Assembly (NCBI RefSeq): GCF_026242195.1
Contig: NZ_RKLV01000004.1
Coordinates: 124,001-188,000 of the forward strand
DNA: 64,000 bases
Reading direction: 5' to 3'
DNA from: Halorutilus salinus
GTDB lineage: Archaea > Halobacteriota > Halobacteria > Halobacteriales > Halorutilaceae
This document shows, one piece after another, positions 43,769 to 53,843 of the stretch (position 1 is the stretch's first letter; every line of letters begins with the position of its first letter). A model generated the notes under the pieces. The model was given only the letters and a program-made list of their open reading frames with translations, searched no databases and was not told the origin of the DNA. The position numbers were made by a program, and so were the translations under genes.

Positions 43769-45859
43769 GTGTCAAGAAAGGATCTGCTACGTCTTTTCGA
43801 ACCTGAACGTGTCGCCGTCGTCGGCGCGACGCCGCGCGAAGGCTCCGTCGGACGCGGCGTGATGGAGAACCTGCGCTCCTTCGACGGCGACGTCGTCGGT
43901 GTAAACCCCAAGCACGACGACGTACTCGGCTTTCCGTGTTACGACGACATCCCGTCTGTACCCGGCTCCGTTGACCTCGCCGTCGTTGCGGTACCCGCCG
44001 AATCCGCGGTCGATGTCGTCGACTCACTCGGTGAGAGAGGCGTCAAAAACGTCGTCGTACTGACCGCAGGCTTCTCCGAGTCGGGCGGTGGGGGCGCTGA
44101 ACGCGAAACCGCGCTCGCCGAAGCCGCCGAACGCCACTCCGTCCGTCTCGTCGGTCCCAACTCGCTCGGCGTTACGAGCACACCGTCGAGCCTCAACGCC
44201 ACCTTCGGTTCCGCTTCCCCGCGTGAGGGAAACGTCTCGTTCATGAGCCAGTCCGGTGCTTTCATCACAGCGGCGGTCGACTGGGCGAACGACGCGCGTA
44301 TGGGGTTTAGACATATCGTCTCCCTCGGAAACAAGTCCGTCCTCGACGAGACCGAGTTCGCAGAGGCTTGGGGTGAAGACGACGGTACAGCCGTCATCGT
44401 CGGCTATCTCGAAGGCGTTGAGGACGGCGGCCGTTTCGTGCGCGTTCTCAGGCGCGTAACCCGTGAGACGCCCGTCGTACTCGTAAAGTCGGGTCGGACG
44501 GACGAAGGTGCGCGCGCCGTCTCGTCGCACACGGGGACGCTCGCGGGTAGCGACAGGGCGTACGAGACGGCTCTGCGTAAGGCTGGGGTGATACGCGCCG
44601 ACGATGTCGAGGAGCTTTTCGACTTCGCGCGCGCACTCGACGCCTTGTCGCTCCCCGAAGGCGACGGCGTCGCCGTGGTCACGAACGCCGGAGGACCCGG
44701 TGTCATGGCTACCGACGCTGTCGGTGATACGTCGTTATCCCTCGCCGACCTCACCGACGGGACGTACGAGGCACTCGACGGTGCGCTTCCCGATGCGGCT
44801 TCGGTCTACAACCCGGTCGACATACTCGGTGACGCGCCCCCCGAACGTTTCGCCGACGCCGTCGAAGCCGTCGCAGACGACCCCGGTGTCTCTGCGTCCC
44901 TCGTAATCGCGTGCCCCACGACGACGTTCGACTTCGACGCCCTCGCAGAGACGCTCGTTGGTACGGACGTTGAGATACCCCTCGTCGCGTCACTGATGGG
45001 AGGCGAGGCGACACGCGAAGCACGCGACGTACTTTCGGAGAGCGACATACCCACCTACTTCGACCCCGGGCGTGCCGTCCGTTCGCTTGAAGCCGTCGCC
45101 GACTACCGACGAGCAAAGCGACGCCGGACGGGCGAGGTACGTGACTTCGACGTGAACCGTCAAAAGGCGCGTCGCATTCTCGAAACCGCCCGCGACGACG
45201 GACGCCTCGGCGTCGAAGCTACTCCGTTGCTCGAAGCGTACGGTATACCGACTCCTGAGAGCGATGTCGTCGGAAGCCCTAACGAGGCGGTGCAGGTCGC
45301 CGAGGGGATAGATGGCGACGTGGTCATGAAGATTGTCTCGCCCGACATACTCCACAAGTCGGACATAGGCGGTGTTAGGGTCGGCGTCACCCAAGACGAT
45401 GTACGTGATGTATACGAGGATCTCGTCTCACGCGCCCGTTCGTACCAGCCCGACGCCGACGTCTTGGGCGTACAGGTACAGGAGACGGTAGGGGTCGATG
45501 ACGGCGTTGAGACGATCGTCGGATTTAGCCGCGACCCTCAGTTCGGTTCTCTCGTCGTCTTCGGTCTCGGCGGTGTCTTCGTCGAGGTGTTCGAGGACAC
45601 GTCCTTCGGTATCGCCCCCGTTACGGATACAGAGGCGCGCGAGATGGTCGACGGAATAGATGCGTCGCCCCTCCTACACGGCGCACGTGGAAGCCAGCCC
45701 GTCGACACCGAAGCTGTCGTCGAAACCGCCGAACGCGTCTCCGCCCTCGCCTCCGACTTTCCTTCGATACTCGAACTCGACATAAACCCGCTCGTTGCGT
45801 CCGCCGACGGCGTCTCCGCCGTAGACCTACGTCTCACGGTAGACAAGGAGGAGCTATGA
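43769..45859 (+). CDS. acd: Acetate-CoA ligase (ADP-forming), fused alpha-beta
   Basis: The enzyme makes ATP and acetate (or another acid) from acyl-CoA, ADP and phosphate. The 696 residues combine the CoA-binding and ligase-CoA domains (from FEPERVAVVGATPREGSVG) with the ATP-grasp beta part (from about residue 460, GVEATPLLEAYGIPTPESDV). The candidate phospho-His is in VSSHTGTLAGSD. GTG 43769 is the start. It overlaps the next gene by ATGA. Confidence 0.93.
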   Translation: MSRKDLLRLFEPERVAVVGATPREGSVGRGVMENLRSFDGDVVGVNPKHDDVLGFPCYDDIPSVPGSVDLAVVAVPAESAVDVVDSLGERGVKNVVVLTAGFSESGGGGAERETALAEAAERHSVRLVGPNSLGVTSTPSSLNATFGSASPREGNVSFMSQSGAFITAAVDWANDARMGFRHIVSLGNKSVLDETEFAEAWGEDDGTAVIVGYLEGVEDGGRFVRVLRRVTRETPVVLVKSGRTDEGARAVSSHTGTLAGSDRAYETALRKAGVIRADDVEELFDFARALDALSLPEGDGVAVVTNAGGPGVMATDAVGDTSLSLADLTDGTYEALDGALPDAASVYNPVDILGDAPPERFADAVEAVADDPGVSASLVIACPTTTFDFDALAETLVGTDVEIPLVASLMGGEATREARDVLSESDIPTYFDPGRAVRSLEAVADYRRAKRRRTGEVRDFDVNRQKARRILETARDDGRLGVEATPLLEAYGIPTPESDVVGSPNEAVQVAEGIDGDVVMKIVSPDILHKSDIGGVRVGVTQDDVRDVYEDLVSRARSYQPDADVLGVQVQETVGVDDGVETIVGFSRDPQFGSLVVFGLGGVFVEVFEDTSFGIAPVTDTEAREMVDGIDASPLLHGARGSQPVDTEAVVETAERVSALASDFPSILELDINPLVASADGVSAVDLRLTVDKEEL

Positions 45860-46917
45860 CAAGAACGACCCTACTGAGTTCGCCGACCGAAAGCACAGGA
45901 AAGACCGCCGTAGCCCTCGCCCTCGCGTCGGAGGCGCAGGAACGCGGAGACGACGTTGGCTATATGAAGCCGAGAGGAACGAGCCTCGAAAGCGTCGTGG
46001 GGAAGACGCTCGACAGCGACCCCATGCTCGCACGCGAGGTTCTGGATGTCGAGGACGAGGTTCACGAGATGGAGCCTGTCGTCTACTCGCCGACGTTTGT
46101 CGAGGAAGCCGTGCAGGGTCGTGTCGACCCCGAAGAACTCCGCGACGAGGTCAAGACGGCTTACGACAAGCTCGCCGACGGGCGCGGTTTGGTCTTCTTA
46201 GAAGGCGCGGACGTTTACACGACCGGAGGTGTCGTCGGGCTTACCGACGCCGATATAGCGCGCGTACTCGACGCACACGTCGTTCTCATCGCCGGGTTCG
46301 ACGGTTACAGGAGCGTCGACGGTATACTAGCGGCGGCGCGCGTCTTCGGCGACCGTCTCGCGGGCGTCGTGCTCAACGGTGTAGAGGATCCGGGGTTCGA
46401 CGACGTTGAGGGGTCGGTCGTTCCTTTCCTCGAAAGCCGCGGTATACCCGTGAACGGCGTCCTGCCTTACGACCGTTCCGTCGCCGGCGTCACCGTCGCT
46501 GACCTGCGTGACCGGCTCAACGCGACCTCACTCACCGACGCGTCACACGACGGCTACGTCGAACGTTTCCTCGTGGGGGCGATGAGCGGCGAGGAGGCTC
46601 TCCGTCAGTTCCGACGTACAAAGGACGCAGTCGTCGTCACGGGTGCCGACCGCGCCGACGTACAGAGCGCCGCCCTCGAAGCGCCCGGTGTGCGCTGTAT
46701 CGTACTCGCCGGCGGACTCGAACCGCCTTCCGCGGTGGTGAGCAAGGCGCGCGAGAAGGAAGTACCGATACTGTCGGTCGGTCTCGACACTGTCGCAGTC
46801 CTCGATGAGATCGAGGAGGTCGTTCAGCACGGAAGAAAGCCCGACGCGTCGACCGTCGACACGGTTCGTGACCTCCTCACCAGACACGCCGACGTTGACG
46901 CCTTGCTCGGCGACTAA
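45856..46917 (+). CDS. P-loop/DRTGG-domain protein (phosphotransacetylase N-domain-like)
   Basis: The 353-residue protein starts with LLSSPTESTGKTAVALALA, a Walker A of the BioD/CobQ-like class. It continues with a central DRTGG-type domain near FLVGAMSGEEALRQFRR. It resembles the N-terminal part of phosphate acetyltransferases without the Pta domain, so it is likely regulatory. Coupled to acd by an ATGA overlap, which ties it to acetyl-CoA/acetate metabolism. Confidence 0.85.
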   Translation: MTRTTLLSSPTESTGKTAVALALASEAQERGDDVGYMKPRGTSLESVVGKTLDSDPMLAREVLDVEDEVHEMEPVVYSPTFVEEAVQGRVDPEELRDEVKTAYDKLADGRGLVFLEGADVYTTGGVVGLTDADIARVLDAHVVLIAGFDGYRSVDGILAAARVFGDRLAGVVLNGVEDPGFDDVEGSVVPFLESRGIPVNGVLPYDRSVAGVTVADLRDRLNATSLTDASHDGYVERFLVGAMSGEEALRQFRRTKDAVVVTGADRADVQSAALEAPGVRCIVLAGGLEPPSAVVSKAREKEVPILSVGLDTVAVLDEIEEVVQHGRKPDASTVDTVRDLLTRHADVDALLGD

Positions 46918-47663
46918 ACTTCCTCGGTGCCGTAGACCGCCGCGTGGTCGTCACAGAACTCGGGTTCGCGTAGCTGTGCGCGCACCACGCCCTTCTGCCT
47001 GTGGGCGTCGTACAGACGGCAACGTTCGTCGTCACAGAACCCCTCACCGGTCGTCGCGTATCCGTAGGCTGTGAGGGCGTACCCCTTGAGCGCGTCGGTG
47101 GTACGCGGATCGTCCTCGACGAGGAACTCGCCGTCGACCTCGGTCTCCAGATACTCGCGCGGCGGTATACCGCCAGCCATCGCGTACTTCGACTTCTCCT
47201 TGTAGTACTCCTCCGGCTTCGCGGGTGCCTCGTACAGACCCGGAACGGAGACGAGAGCAGGGCTTCCGAGCACAGCGACGCGTTTGTGCCAACGTCCATC
47301 CCCGCCCCACGTTCCGAGAGCGCGGTCGATGAGTACGATGTCGACCGTTTCTTCGTCGGCTTCCGTCGTGTAAGGGTACAGTGCGCGTTGCACCGCGTAG
47401 CCGTCGTAGATAACGCCGCCTGCGCGCGACGGGTCTTCGAGCGCGCGCTCCTCGTAACGGACGATACCCGTCATCGTGTTCCCCGTTTCGGGGTCGTACG
47501 GCGAAAGGACGCGTGCCTGCGCGAGGTCGCGCGCCACGTCCTTGTCGGCGAGGAAACGGTCGTGTACCTGCACCGACGCGTCGACACGATCGTTCAGCCA
47601 CCGCCCTATCTCGTCGGCGTCGGCGACCGTCGTCGGCGCTCCGTAAAGACGTACCTCGTCCAC
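46914..47663 (-). CDS. Conserved haloarchaeal protein with archaemetzincin-like Cys tail but no HExxH
   Basis: The 249-residue protein ends with FCDDERCRLYDAHRQ...EFCDDH, the C-x4-C and FC-x2-H layout of archaemetzincin tails. The preceding segment DALKGYALTAYGYATTGEGF sits where HExxHxxGxxH would be, and all three zinc His are absent. It may be a degenerate relative retaining a structural zinc site. I do not assign a function. It converges with the P-loop gene (4-bp overlap). Confidence 0.6.
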   Translation of the reverse strand: MDEVRLYGAPTTVADADEIGRWLNDRVDASVQVHDRFLADKDVARDLAQARVLSPYDPETGNTMTGIVRYEERALEDPSRAGGVIYDGYAVQRALYPYTTEADEETVDIVLIDRALGTWGGDGRWHKRVAVLGSPALVSVPGLYEAPAKPEEYYKEKSKYAMAGGIPPREYLETEVDGEFLVEDDPRTTDALKGYALTAYGYATTGEGFCDDERCRLYDAHRQKGVVRAQLREPEFCDDHAAVYGTEEV

Positions 47664-47669
47664 GCCTGT

Positions 47670-48614
47670 TTAGTCGTCCGCGGGTGCGCGCGAGGTCATC
47701 TGAACGGCTTCGGCGTCGACCTCAAGCTCATCGAGCGCCGCCTGCGCCGCGCGTTTGCCCGATATGAGCATAGCGCCGAACGTCGGTCCCATACGGGGAA
47801 GACCGTACGTCGTCGCCGTCGCCATACCGGTTACGATAAGACCCGGATGGACGAGTCCTGTATGCTCCACCACGGCGTCCTCGCTCTTGCCGACCCACAT
47901 CGAGTCGTGCCCCGGTGAGTCGTGCCCCGGCGCGCCGTAAGAGTCGTCGCCCGTCTGATCCATACCCGTGTTGTGCTCCTCGGCGTGCCCTATACCCGGA
48001 GCGTCGAGGACGCCGCGCTCCTGAAGCTTCGAGACGGCGACTGCGTCGTGCCCCGTCGCGTCGATGACGAGATCCGCCTCGACGGCGATAGGATCGACGC
48101 ACGTAATCTCGCGCGGTAGGGCGTGCACCGGCGTCCAGTTCATGACGACACCGCCGACGCGGTGATCCTCACGTATGACGATGTCCGTAAACTCCGTCAT
48201 GTTCTGTGTCTTAACGCCCGCGTCGCACGCTGACTTGATGAGCGCGCTACACGCGTGTGGTCCGTCGGCGACGTACAGACCCTCTGTGTCGCGCGACCGT
48301 TTGTAGTCGACGTCGAGGTCGTCGAGAACGTCCTGAGCGGGGTCGCGGACGGTGACCTTGTTCATGAGGAAGCCGCCGAGCCAGAAGCCGCCCCCGAAGT
48401 AGTTGTTCTTTTCGAGTATCATCGTCTTGACGCCGCGCTCCGCAAGCTCCTTGCCCGCGGCGAGTCCCGACGGTCCTCCGCCGACGATTATGACGTCCGA
48501 GTCGGAGAAGTCCATGAACTCGTCCGTCCACTCCTGACCGATCGCACGTGTGACATCTGCTTCTCCAACGTTGCTGAACTCGTCGAAACCGTCTCCGTTT
48601 GATTCTGACATCAT
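47670..48614 (-). CDS. thi4: Thiamine thiazole synthase Thi4
   Basis: The 314-residue protein forms the adenylated thiazole of thiamine. The FAD/NAD-type motif [19 protein letters not shown] lies near residues 41-59, and [16 protein letters not shown] and GTYGL-type segments follow. C172 in [15 protein letters not shown] aligns with the sulfur-donating Cys described for yeast and haloarchaeal Thi4, suggesting suicidal sulfur transfer. The [12 protein letters not shown] segment is a normal haloarchaeal feature. Confidence 0.92.
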   Translation of the reverse strand: MMSESNGDGFDEFSNVGEADVTRAIGQEWTDEFMDFSDSDVIIVGGGPSGLAAGKELAERGVKTMILEKNNYFGGGFWLGGFLMNKVTVRDPAQDVLDDLDVDYKRSRDTEGLYVADGPHACSALIKSACDAGVKTQNMTEFTDIVIREDHRVGGVVMNWTPVHALPREITCVDPIAVEADLVIDATGHDAVAVSKLQERGVLDAPGIGHAEEHNTGMDQTGDDSYGAPGHDSPGHDSMWVGKSEDAVVEHTGLVHPGLIVTGMATATTYGLPRMGPTFGAMLISGKRAAQAALDELEVDAEAVQMTSRAPADD

Positions 48615-48688
48615 CTCGTATAGGTTAACCGAGTAGTAAAAGCTACTGTTACAGCAAGAGGGTTAAGACGGGGGGACGAAAACCGACC

Positions 48689-49501
48689 ATGACGGACGAG
48701 ATAGGCACCCTCGGACCCGCGGGGACGTACTCCCACCGCGCGGCGCTCAGCCTCGGCGACGACTTACGTTTCTACGACGGAGTCCCCGAAATCGCCGATG
48801 CTGTCGAACGCGGTGATGTCAACAGCGGCGTCGTCCCCGTCGAGAACTCCATCGAGGGGAGCGTAAACGCAACTCTCGACGTACTCGTCGAGTACGACCT
48901 CTACATCGTCGGCGAGGTCGTCGTCGATGTCGAGCACGCACTACTCGCCCACGACGACGGCTTCAACGTCGTAGCGAGCCATCCGCAGGCGCTCGCACAG
49001 TGCCGCGGATACCTGCGCGACAGCTACCCCGACGCCGAGCTAAGGAGCGTCTCGTCGACGGCGGCGGGCGTCGAGGAGGCGCGTGAAGACCCAGCCGTCG
49101 CGGCTATCGCACACCCCTCGCTCGCCGACGATACGGTGCGTGTAATCGACGACTCCGTACAGGACGCCGACGGAAACTCAACGCGTTTCGTCGTCCTCGC
49201 GCGCGAACCCGCGGACGGGGGCGACAAGACCTCCATCGTAGTCTACCCCGGCGGCGACCGACCCGGATTGCTCTACGACATACTCGGCGTATTCAAGGAA
49301 CGCGGCGTCAACCTGACGCGTATAGAGTCACGCCCGTCGAAACGCGAACTCGGCGACTACGTCTTCCATATCGACTTCGAGGGGAACCGAACGTCAGGAG
49401 CCGACAGTCACGACGAGGGCGGCACCGACGAGATACTCGACGCGCTTGACGAACACGTTGACTGGGTCGAGTTCTTGGGTAGCTACGACCGTGTCGGGTG
49501 A
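48689..49501 (+). CDS. pheA: Prephenate dehydratase
   Basis: PheA converts prephenate to phenylpyruvate. It begins IGTLGPAGTYSHRAAL and has VPVENSIEGSVNATLD and SSTAAGVEEA, with NSTRFVVLAR at the end of the catalytic domain. A C-terminal ACT domain (about residues 185-268, ESRPSKRELGDYVFHIDFEG) would sense phenylalanine. aroA, also of the aromatic pathway, lies 10 kb away. Confidence 0.95.
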   Translation: MTDEIGTLGPAGTYSHRAALSLGDDLRFYDGVPEIADAVERGDVNSGVVPVENSIEGSVNATLDVLVEYDLYIVGEVVVDVEHALLAHDDGFNVVASHPQALAQCRGYLRDSYPDAELRSVSSTAAGVEEAREDPAVAAIAHPSLADDTVRVIDDSVQDADGNSTRFVVLAREPADGGDKTSIVVYPGGDRPGLLYDILGVFKERGVNLTRIESRPSKRELGDYVFHIDFEGNRTSGADSHDEGGTDEILDALDEHVDWVEFLGSYDRVG

Positions 49502-49504
49502 CGG

Positions 49505-49633
49505 CTAAGCTTCGAACCACGGTCGTTGTCACTCTCTACTTCGAGGATTCGCTAAACCTCATCCTCGAACCACGGTCGCTCACTCCGTTCGCTCTCTGAT
49601 TTGAGGACGAAACTAAATTTCGTCCTCAAACCA
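49505..49633 (-). repeat. Staggered decayed copies of the HD gene 3' terminus
   Basis: On the minus strand the true end of the HD gene reads WFEDEI-stop (49613-49633). A second copy PWFEDEV-stop reads at 49552-49575 and a third PWFEA-stop at 49505-49522. The copies lie in different frames and are separated by similar spacer text (CGGTCGnT-type). The 3' end also forms a palindrome TTTGAGGACGAAA/TTTCGTCCTCAAA (49600-49630), and TTCGAGGAT/ATCCTCGAA is at 49540-49569. The 49502-49612 gap holds no other gene. Confidence 0.75.
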
Positions 49634-50317
49634 AGCCTTGAACTGCTTTGCGCGCTCAACGCGTTCGCGGGCTATACGCATACCTGTCTCCGTCTCGATA
49701 CGTTTGACGACGCGCTCGCCACGTCTGACAACACGGTCTATGATGTCGGGAACCTCCTGATGCGACCGCGATTCGTAGCCGACGCGCATCACCATCAGAG
49801 TAGCGCCCGCGACGCCTATCTTGTCTATCGAGTCCGCCTCTATGAGCACCTTCGACTCGACGGGCATACCGTCGTCCATCTCCTTCGTGTGGTCGCGTAT
49901 CACACGCGCGACGCGGTCGATGAACGAGTCGGGGAACCCGTTACGCGACAGGTACTTCTGAGCTATCCACGCGCCTTCTTCTGCGTGTTTCTCCTGCTTC
50001 ACCTGAAACTTGGCGGCGTCGTGGAAGACACCCGCGACCCTCACCACGCCCACGTCCGCGCCTTCCTCGCGCGCGATGCGTTCCGCAAGGTCGACGACAC
50101 CGATAAGATGGCGGTACCTGTACTCGGCGGAGTGCCACGGGTACCATCTCATCCTGTCGCCGTTCTCGCGCACGGTGTCGTGGAGATGCTCGCGCACGTA
50201 CTCCGCCATCTCCATAAACTCCTCGTACGTCACACTGAGTTCGCCTACGGCGTCCGCGTCGCCCACGACAGCCACCTCCTCGGCACCGGTTTCCGTATGT
50301 TCATAGTTACCTTCCAT
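49613..50317 (-). CDS. HD-domain metal-dependent phosphohydrolase
   Basis: The 234-residue protein has HD residues: H in RYRHLIGVVDLAERI, HD in AGVFHDAAKFQV, H in KQEKHAEEGAWI, and the final Asp in EADSIDKIGVAG. This is the YedJ/RelA-like HD group; the substrate is unknown. It ends FEDEI and its 3' terminus is duplicated downstream. Divergent from the KaiC-like pair. Confidence 0.87.
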   Translation of the reverse strand: MEGNYEHTETGAEEVAVVGDADAVGELSVTYEEFMEMAEYVREHLHDTVRENGDRMRWYPWHSAEYRYRHLIGVVDLAERIAREEGADVGVVRVAGVFHDAAKFQVKQEKHAEEGAWIAQKYLSRNGFPDSFIDRVARVIRDHTKEMDDGMPVESKVLIEADSIDKIGVAGATLMVMRVGYESRSHQEVPDIIDRVVRRGERVVKRIETETGMRIARERVERAKQFKAWFEDEI

Positions 50318-50368
50318 ATGTAACGGGTTTATTTAGTCCTTCACCCTGAGGGCGCGAAGGGTATATAC

Positions 50369-51252
50369 GTGAAAAGCACAAGTTCCGTACAGGTGAGTAC
50401 TCTGTCGCACGATAGCCAAAGCCGACGCGATATACCTCTTGGCTTGCCGACGCTCGATTCGGTCTTCCGCGGAGGCGTGCCGAGCGGTACGTCGATACTC
50501 CTTTCGGGTGAGGTAGGCGCGGGTGCGAACGAGTTTGTTTACACGAGTACAGCCATGGTCTCTATGGCGCGTACAGACCCGGAAACCTTCCGTATATACA
50601 CCGATACCGAGGTGGAACCCGATGCCGTCCCTGACGAAGTACACTACGTCAGCTTCATGCGCACCCGGAACGATGTACTCGACGAGATGCGGTCGGTTCT
50701 CGACGACGCGATGTACGAGAGCCTTTCGTCGAACATCGTCTTCGAGGACTTCTCCGACGAGTACTTCCGGAACACGGTCGTTCCGCGGTCGTGGGTCGAC
50801 GAAGAACTGTCCGACCTGCGGAGCCTTGGCGAGGCGAAGGACGATAGCCTCCTTTCGGCGTTCGCCGACTACCTCGACGAGAAGGCGTCGGACAGCATCG
50901 TCGTCATCGACTCGTTGACCTCTCTCGTACGCGCGTCGCGTTACAGGCTCGACTGGGGCGAGATACTCGTCATGCTCGCGGGTCTACAACGCGCCACACA
51001 GCGCTGGGACGGTCTCATCTACGCCGTCCTCGACAAGGACACGCTTGAACCCCGCGAACATCAGGAGATAGCCTCCATCTTCGACGGCATATTCCATTTC
51101 GACTGGGTCGAGGGCGACACGGAGCGCCAGCGTATGATGTACGTCGGCTCCTTCCGTGGAGCCATGGGACGTATGACGGGACAAGAGGACGACAAGTACG
51201 AGACGGAGATAACCGAGGAAGGCTTCGAGATAAGCAACATACGTAAGATAAA

Positions 51253-51256
<4 letters not shown>
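50369..51256 (+). CDS. RecA/KaiC-like protein lacking the Walker A lysine
   Basis: GTG-started, 295 residues. GLPTLDSVFRGGVPSGTSIL matches the KaiC-family opening, but the P-loop reads SGEVGAGANEF where GKT is expected. Walker B is seen as DSIVVIDSLTSLV. It is probably a non-hydrolysing partner of the next protein, whose P-loop is intact. They are coupled by ATGA (51253-51256). Confidence 0.82.
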
Positions 51257-52469
<1,213 letters not shown>

Positions 52470-52484
52470 TTAACCGTTCCGCCC

Positions 52485-53441
52485 CTACTCGTCGATCTCG
52501 ACGCCCTCGATCTCCTCCGCAACCTCCTCTATCTCCTCCTCGTCAAGGTCTTCGAGTTCGTCGCCGCCCATACCGCCCATCATGCCCGGCATACCCATAC
52601 CGCCTTGCATGTCGTCGTGGTCGAAGGTCTCGCGCACGACGACGCGTTCGAGGTCGAAGTCGTGCATAAGCTCATCGGCGATCTGCTGTTTGGAGAACAG
52701 CCACTGCTGGTTCATCGACATCTCGGGCGTCGCCTCTATGTACAGGACGCGTTTCTCGACCTCCTCCTCTATCTCCTCTTCGCCTTCGTCGTCTTCCTCG
52801 ACACGTGTCTCCGTCTCGGTCACCGTGTCTATCTCAACATCGACGTCCGTCCCCGCGTACATCTCGATTACTGACGCCGCCTGCTCCTCCTCGTCCTCGA
52901 CGACTTCGGATATCTCGAAGTCGTAGCTCACGTCCTCGCCCGCGAGCGGGTGGTTGAAGTCGACGCGCGCGCGTCCGCCGATGATCGTCTCGACGTAGCC
53001 CTGTCTGCCGTCGAGGCTGACCTGAGCCCCCGGATAACGGTCGTCCTCGTCTATCTTCTTTGCGCTCACCGTCTCCACGTCGTCGGGGTCGTGTTCGCCG
53101 AAGGCGTCCTCCGCGGGGACGGTGACCTCGCCGGTGTCGCCGACCTCCTTACCGACGAGGGCGTCCTCGACCTCCTCGAACAGGCGTCCTCCGCCGACCT
53201 CGACGGTGCGTGGACCGAACTCCTGATCCTCGGTGTCGATACCTTCGTCGGCGGCGCGCTCCTCGCTCGTCGTGTCGACGAGACGCTCGTCGTCGTCCTC
53301 CTCCGGAACCGTTGTCGCCGTGTATTCGAGAAGGACGTAGTCGCCCTCTTGTATACCTCCGCCTTCCTCGGCTTCCGCCTCGGCTTCCGTCTCCGTCTCT
53401 GCTTCCTCGTTCTCGTCGACCTCTTCGTCGTTCTCGGTCAT
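52485..53441 (-). CDS. slyD: FKBP-type peptidyl-prolyl isomerase (SlyD-like)
   Basis: The 318-residue protein has a very acidic N-terminus (residues 1-30), the FKBP core QEGDYVLLEYTATT with GGGRLFEEVEDALVG, an insert-in-flap chaperone domain containing PAEDAFGEHDPDDVET and NHPLAGEDVSYDFEISEV, and an acidic Met-rich linker with a helical tail. It is likely a cytoplasmic prolyl isomerase with chaperone activity. The tail beyond the core is longer than in bacterial SlyD. Confidence 0.92.
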   Translation of the reverse strand: MTENDEEVDENEEAETETEAEAEAEEGGGIQEGDYVLLEYTATTVPEEDDDERLVDTTSEERAADEGIDTEDQEFGPRTVEVGGGRLFEEVEDALVGKEVGDTGEVTVPAEDAFGEHDPDDVETVSAKKIDEDDRYPGAQVSLDGRQGYVETIIGGRARVDFNHPLAGEDVSYDFEISEVVEDEEEQAASVIEMYAGTDVDVEIDTVTETETRVEEDDEGEEEIEEEVEKRVLYIEATPEMSMNQQWLFSKQQIADELMHDFDLERVVVRETFDHDDMQGGMGMPGMMGGMGGDELEDLDEEEIEEVAEEIEGVEIDE

Positions 53442-53477
53442 ATCCGAAACAGTCGTCTTCCTTACTTAACTGATTTG

Positions 53478-53786
53478 TTAGTCTTCCGCCCGTGTCGCGT
53501 CGCGCACCCAGTCGGCGTAGTCGTCGTTCGCCTCGGTGTCGTAACGTATTATACACGGAACGTCGTACGGATGTATCTCCTCGACGCGTTCACGTACCTC
53601 GTCGTACGGTAACGCCGTCTTGATTTCGAGCGCGACCTCGTCCTCCTCGACGACCTCTCCGTCCCAGCGGTACGTCGACGAAACGGGGTTTGCGTTTACG
53701 CACGCCGCGACGCGTTCCTCAACGAGTTCGCGCGCCATACTCTCCGCGGTTCCGTCGTCGGGGACGGTCGTGTGTACCAAAATCAT
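53478..53786 (-). CDS. cutA: CutA divalent-cation tolerance protein
   Basis: The 102-residue protein starts MILVHTTVPDDGTAESMARE at 53786 and contains AACVNANPVSSTYRWDGEVVE and IHPYDVPCII, the CutA1 signature. It forms trimers related to PII; its function is unclear despite the name. It is divergent from the site-2 protease gene, whose ATG at 53844 leaves a 57-bp promoter region. Confidence 0.94.
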   Translation of the reverse strand: MILVHTTVPDDGTAESMARELVEERVAACVNANPVSSTYRWDGEVVEEDEVALEIKTALPYDEVRERVEEIHPYDVPCIIRYDTEANDDYADWVRDATRAED

Positions 53787-53843
53787 ACACCGTGTACGAC
53801 CTTCTACGGAAACCGTTTTGTGGTTCCGTCGGCTACTGTTCAC

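Noticed and set aside
48602-48688. Possible TPP riboswitch upstream of thi4
   Set aside because: The leader is too short and lacks the conserved CUGAGA-type THI-box core.
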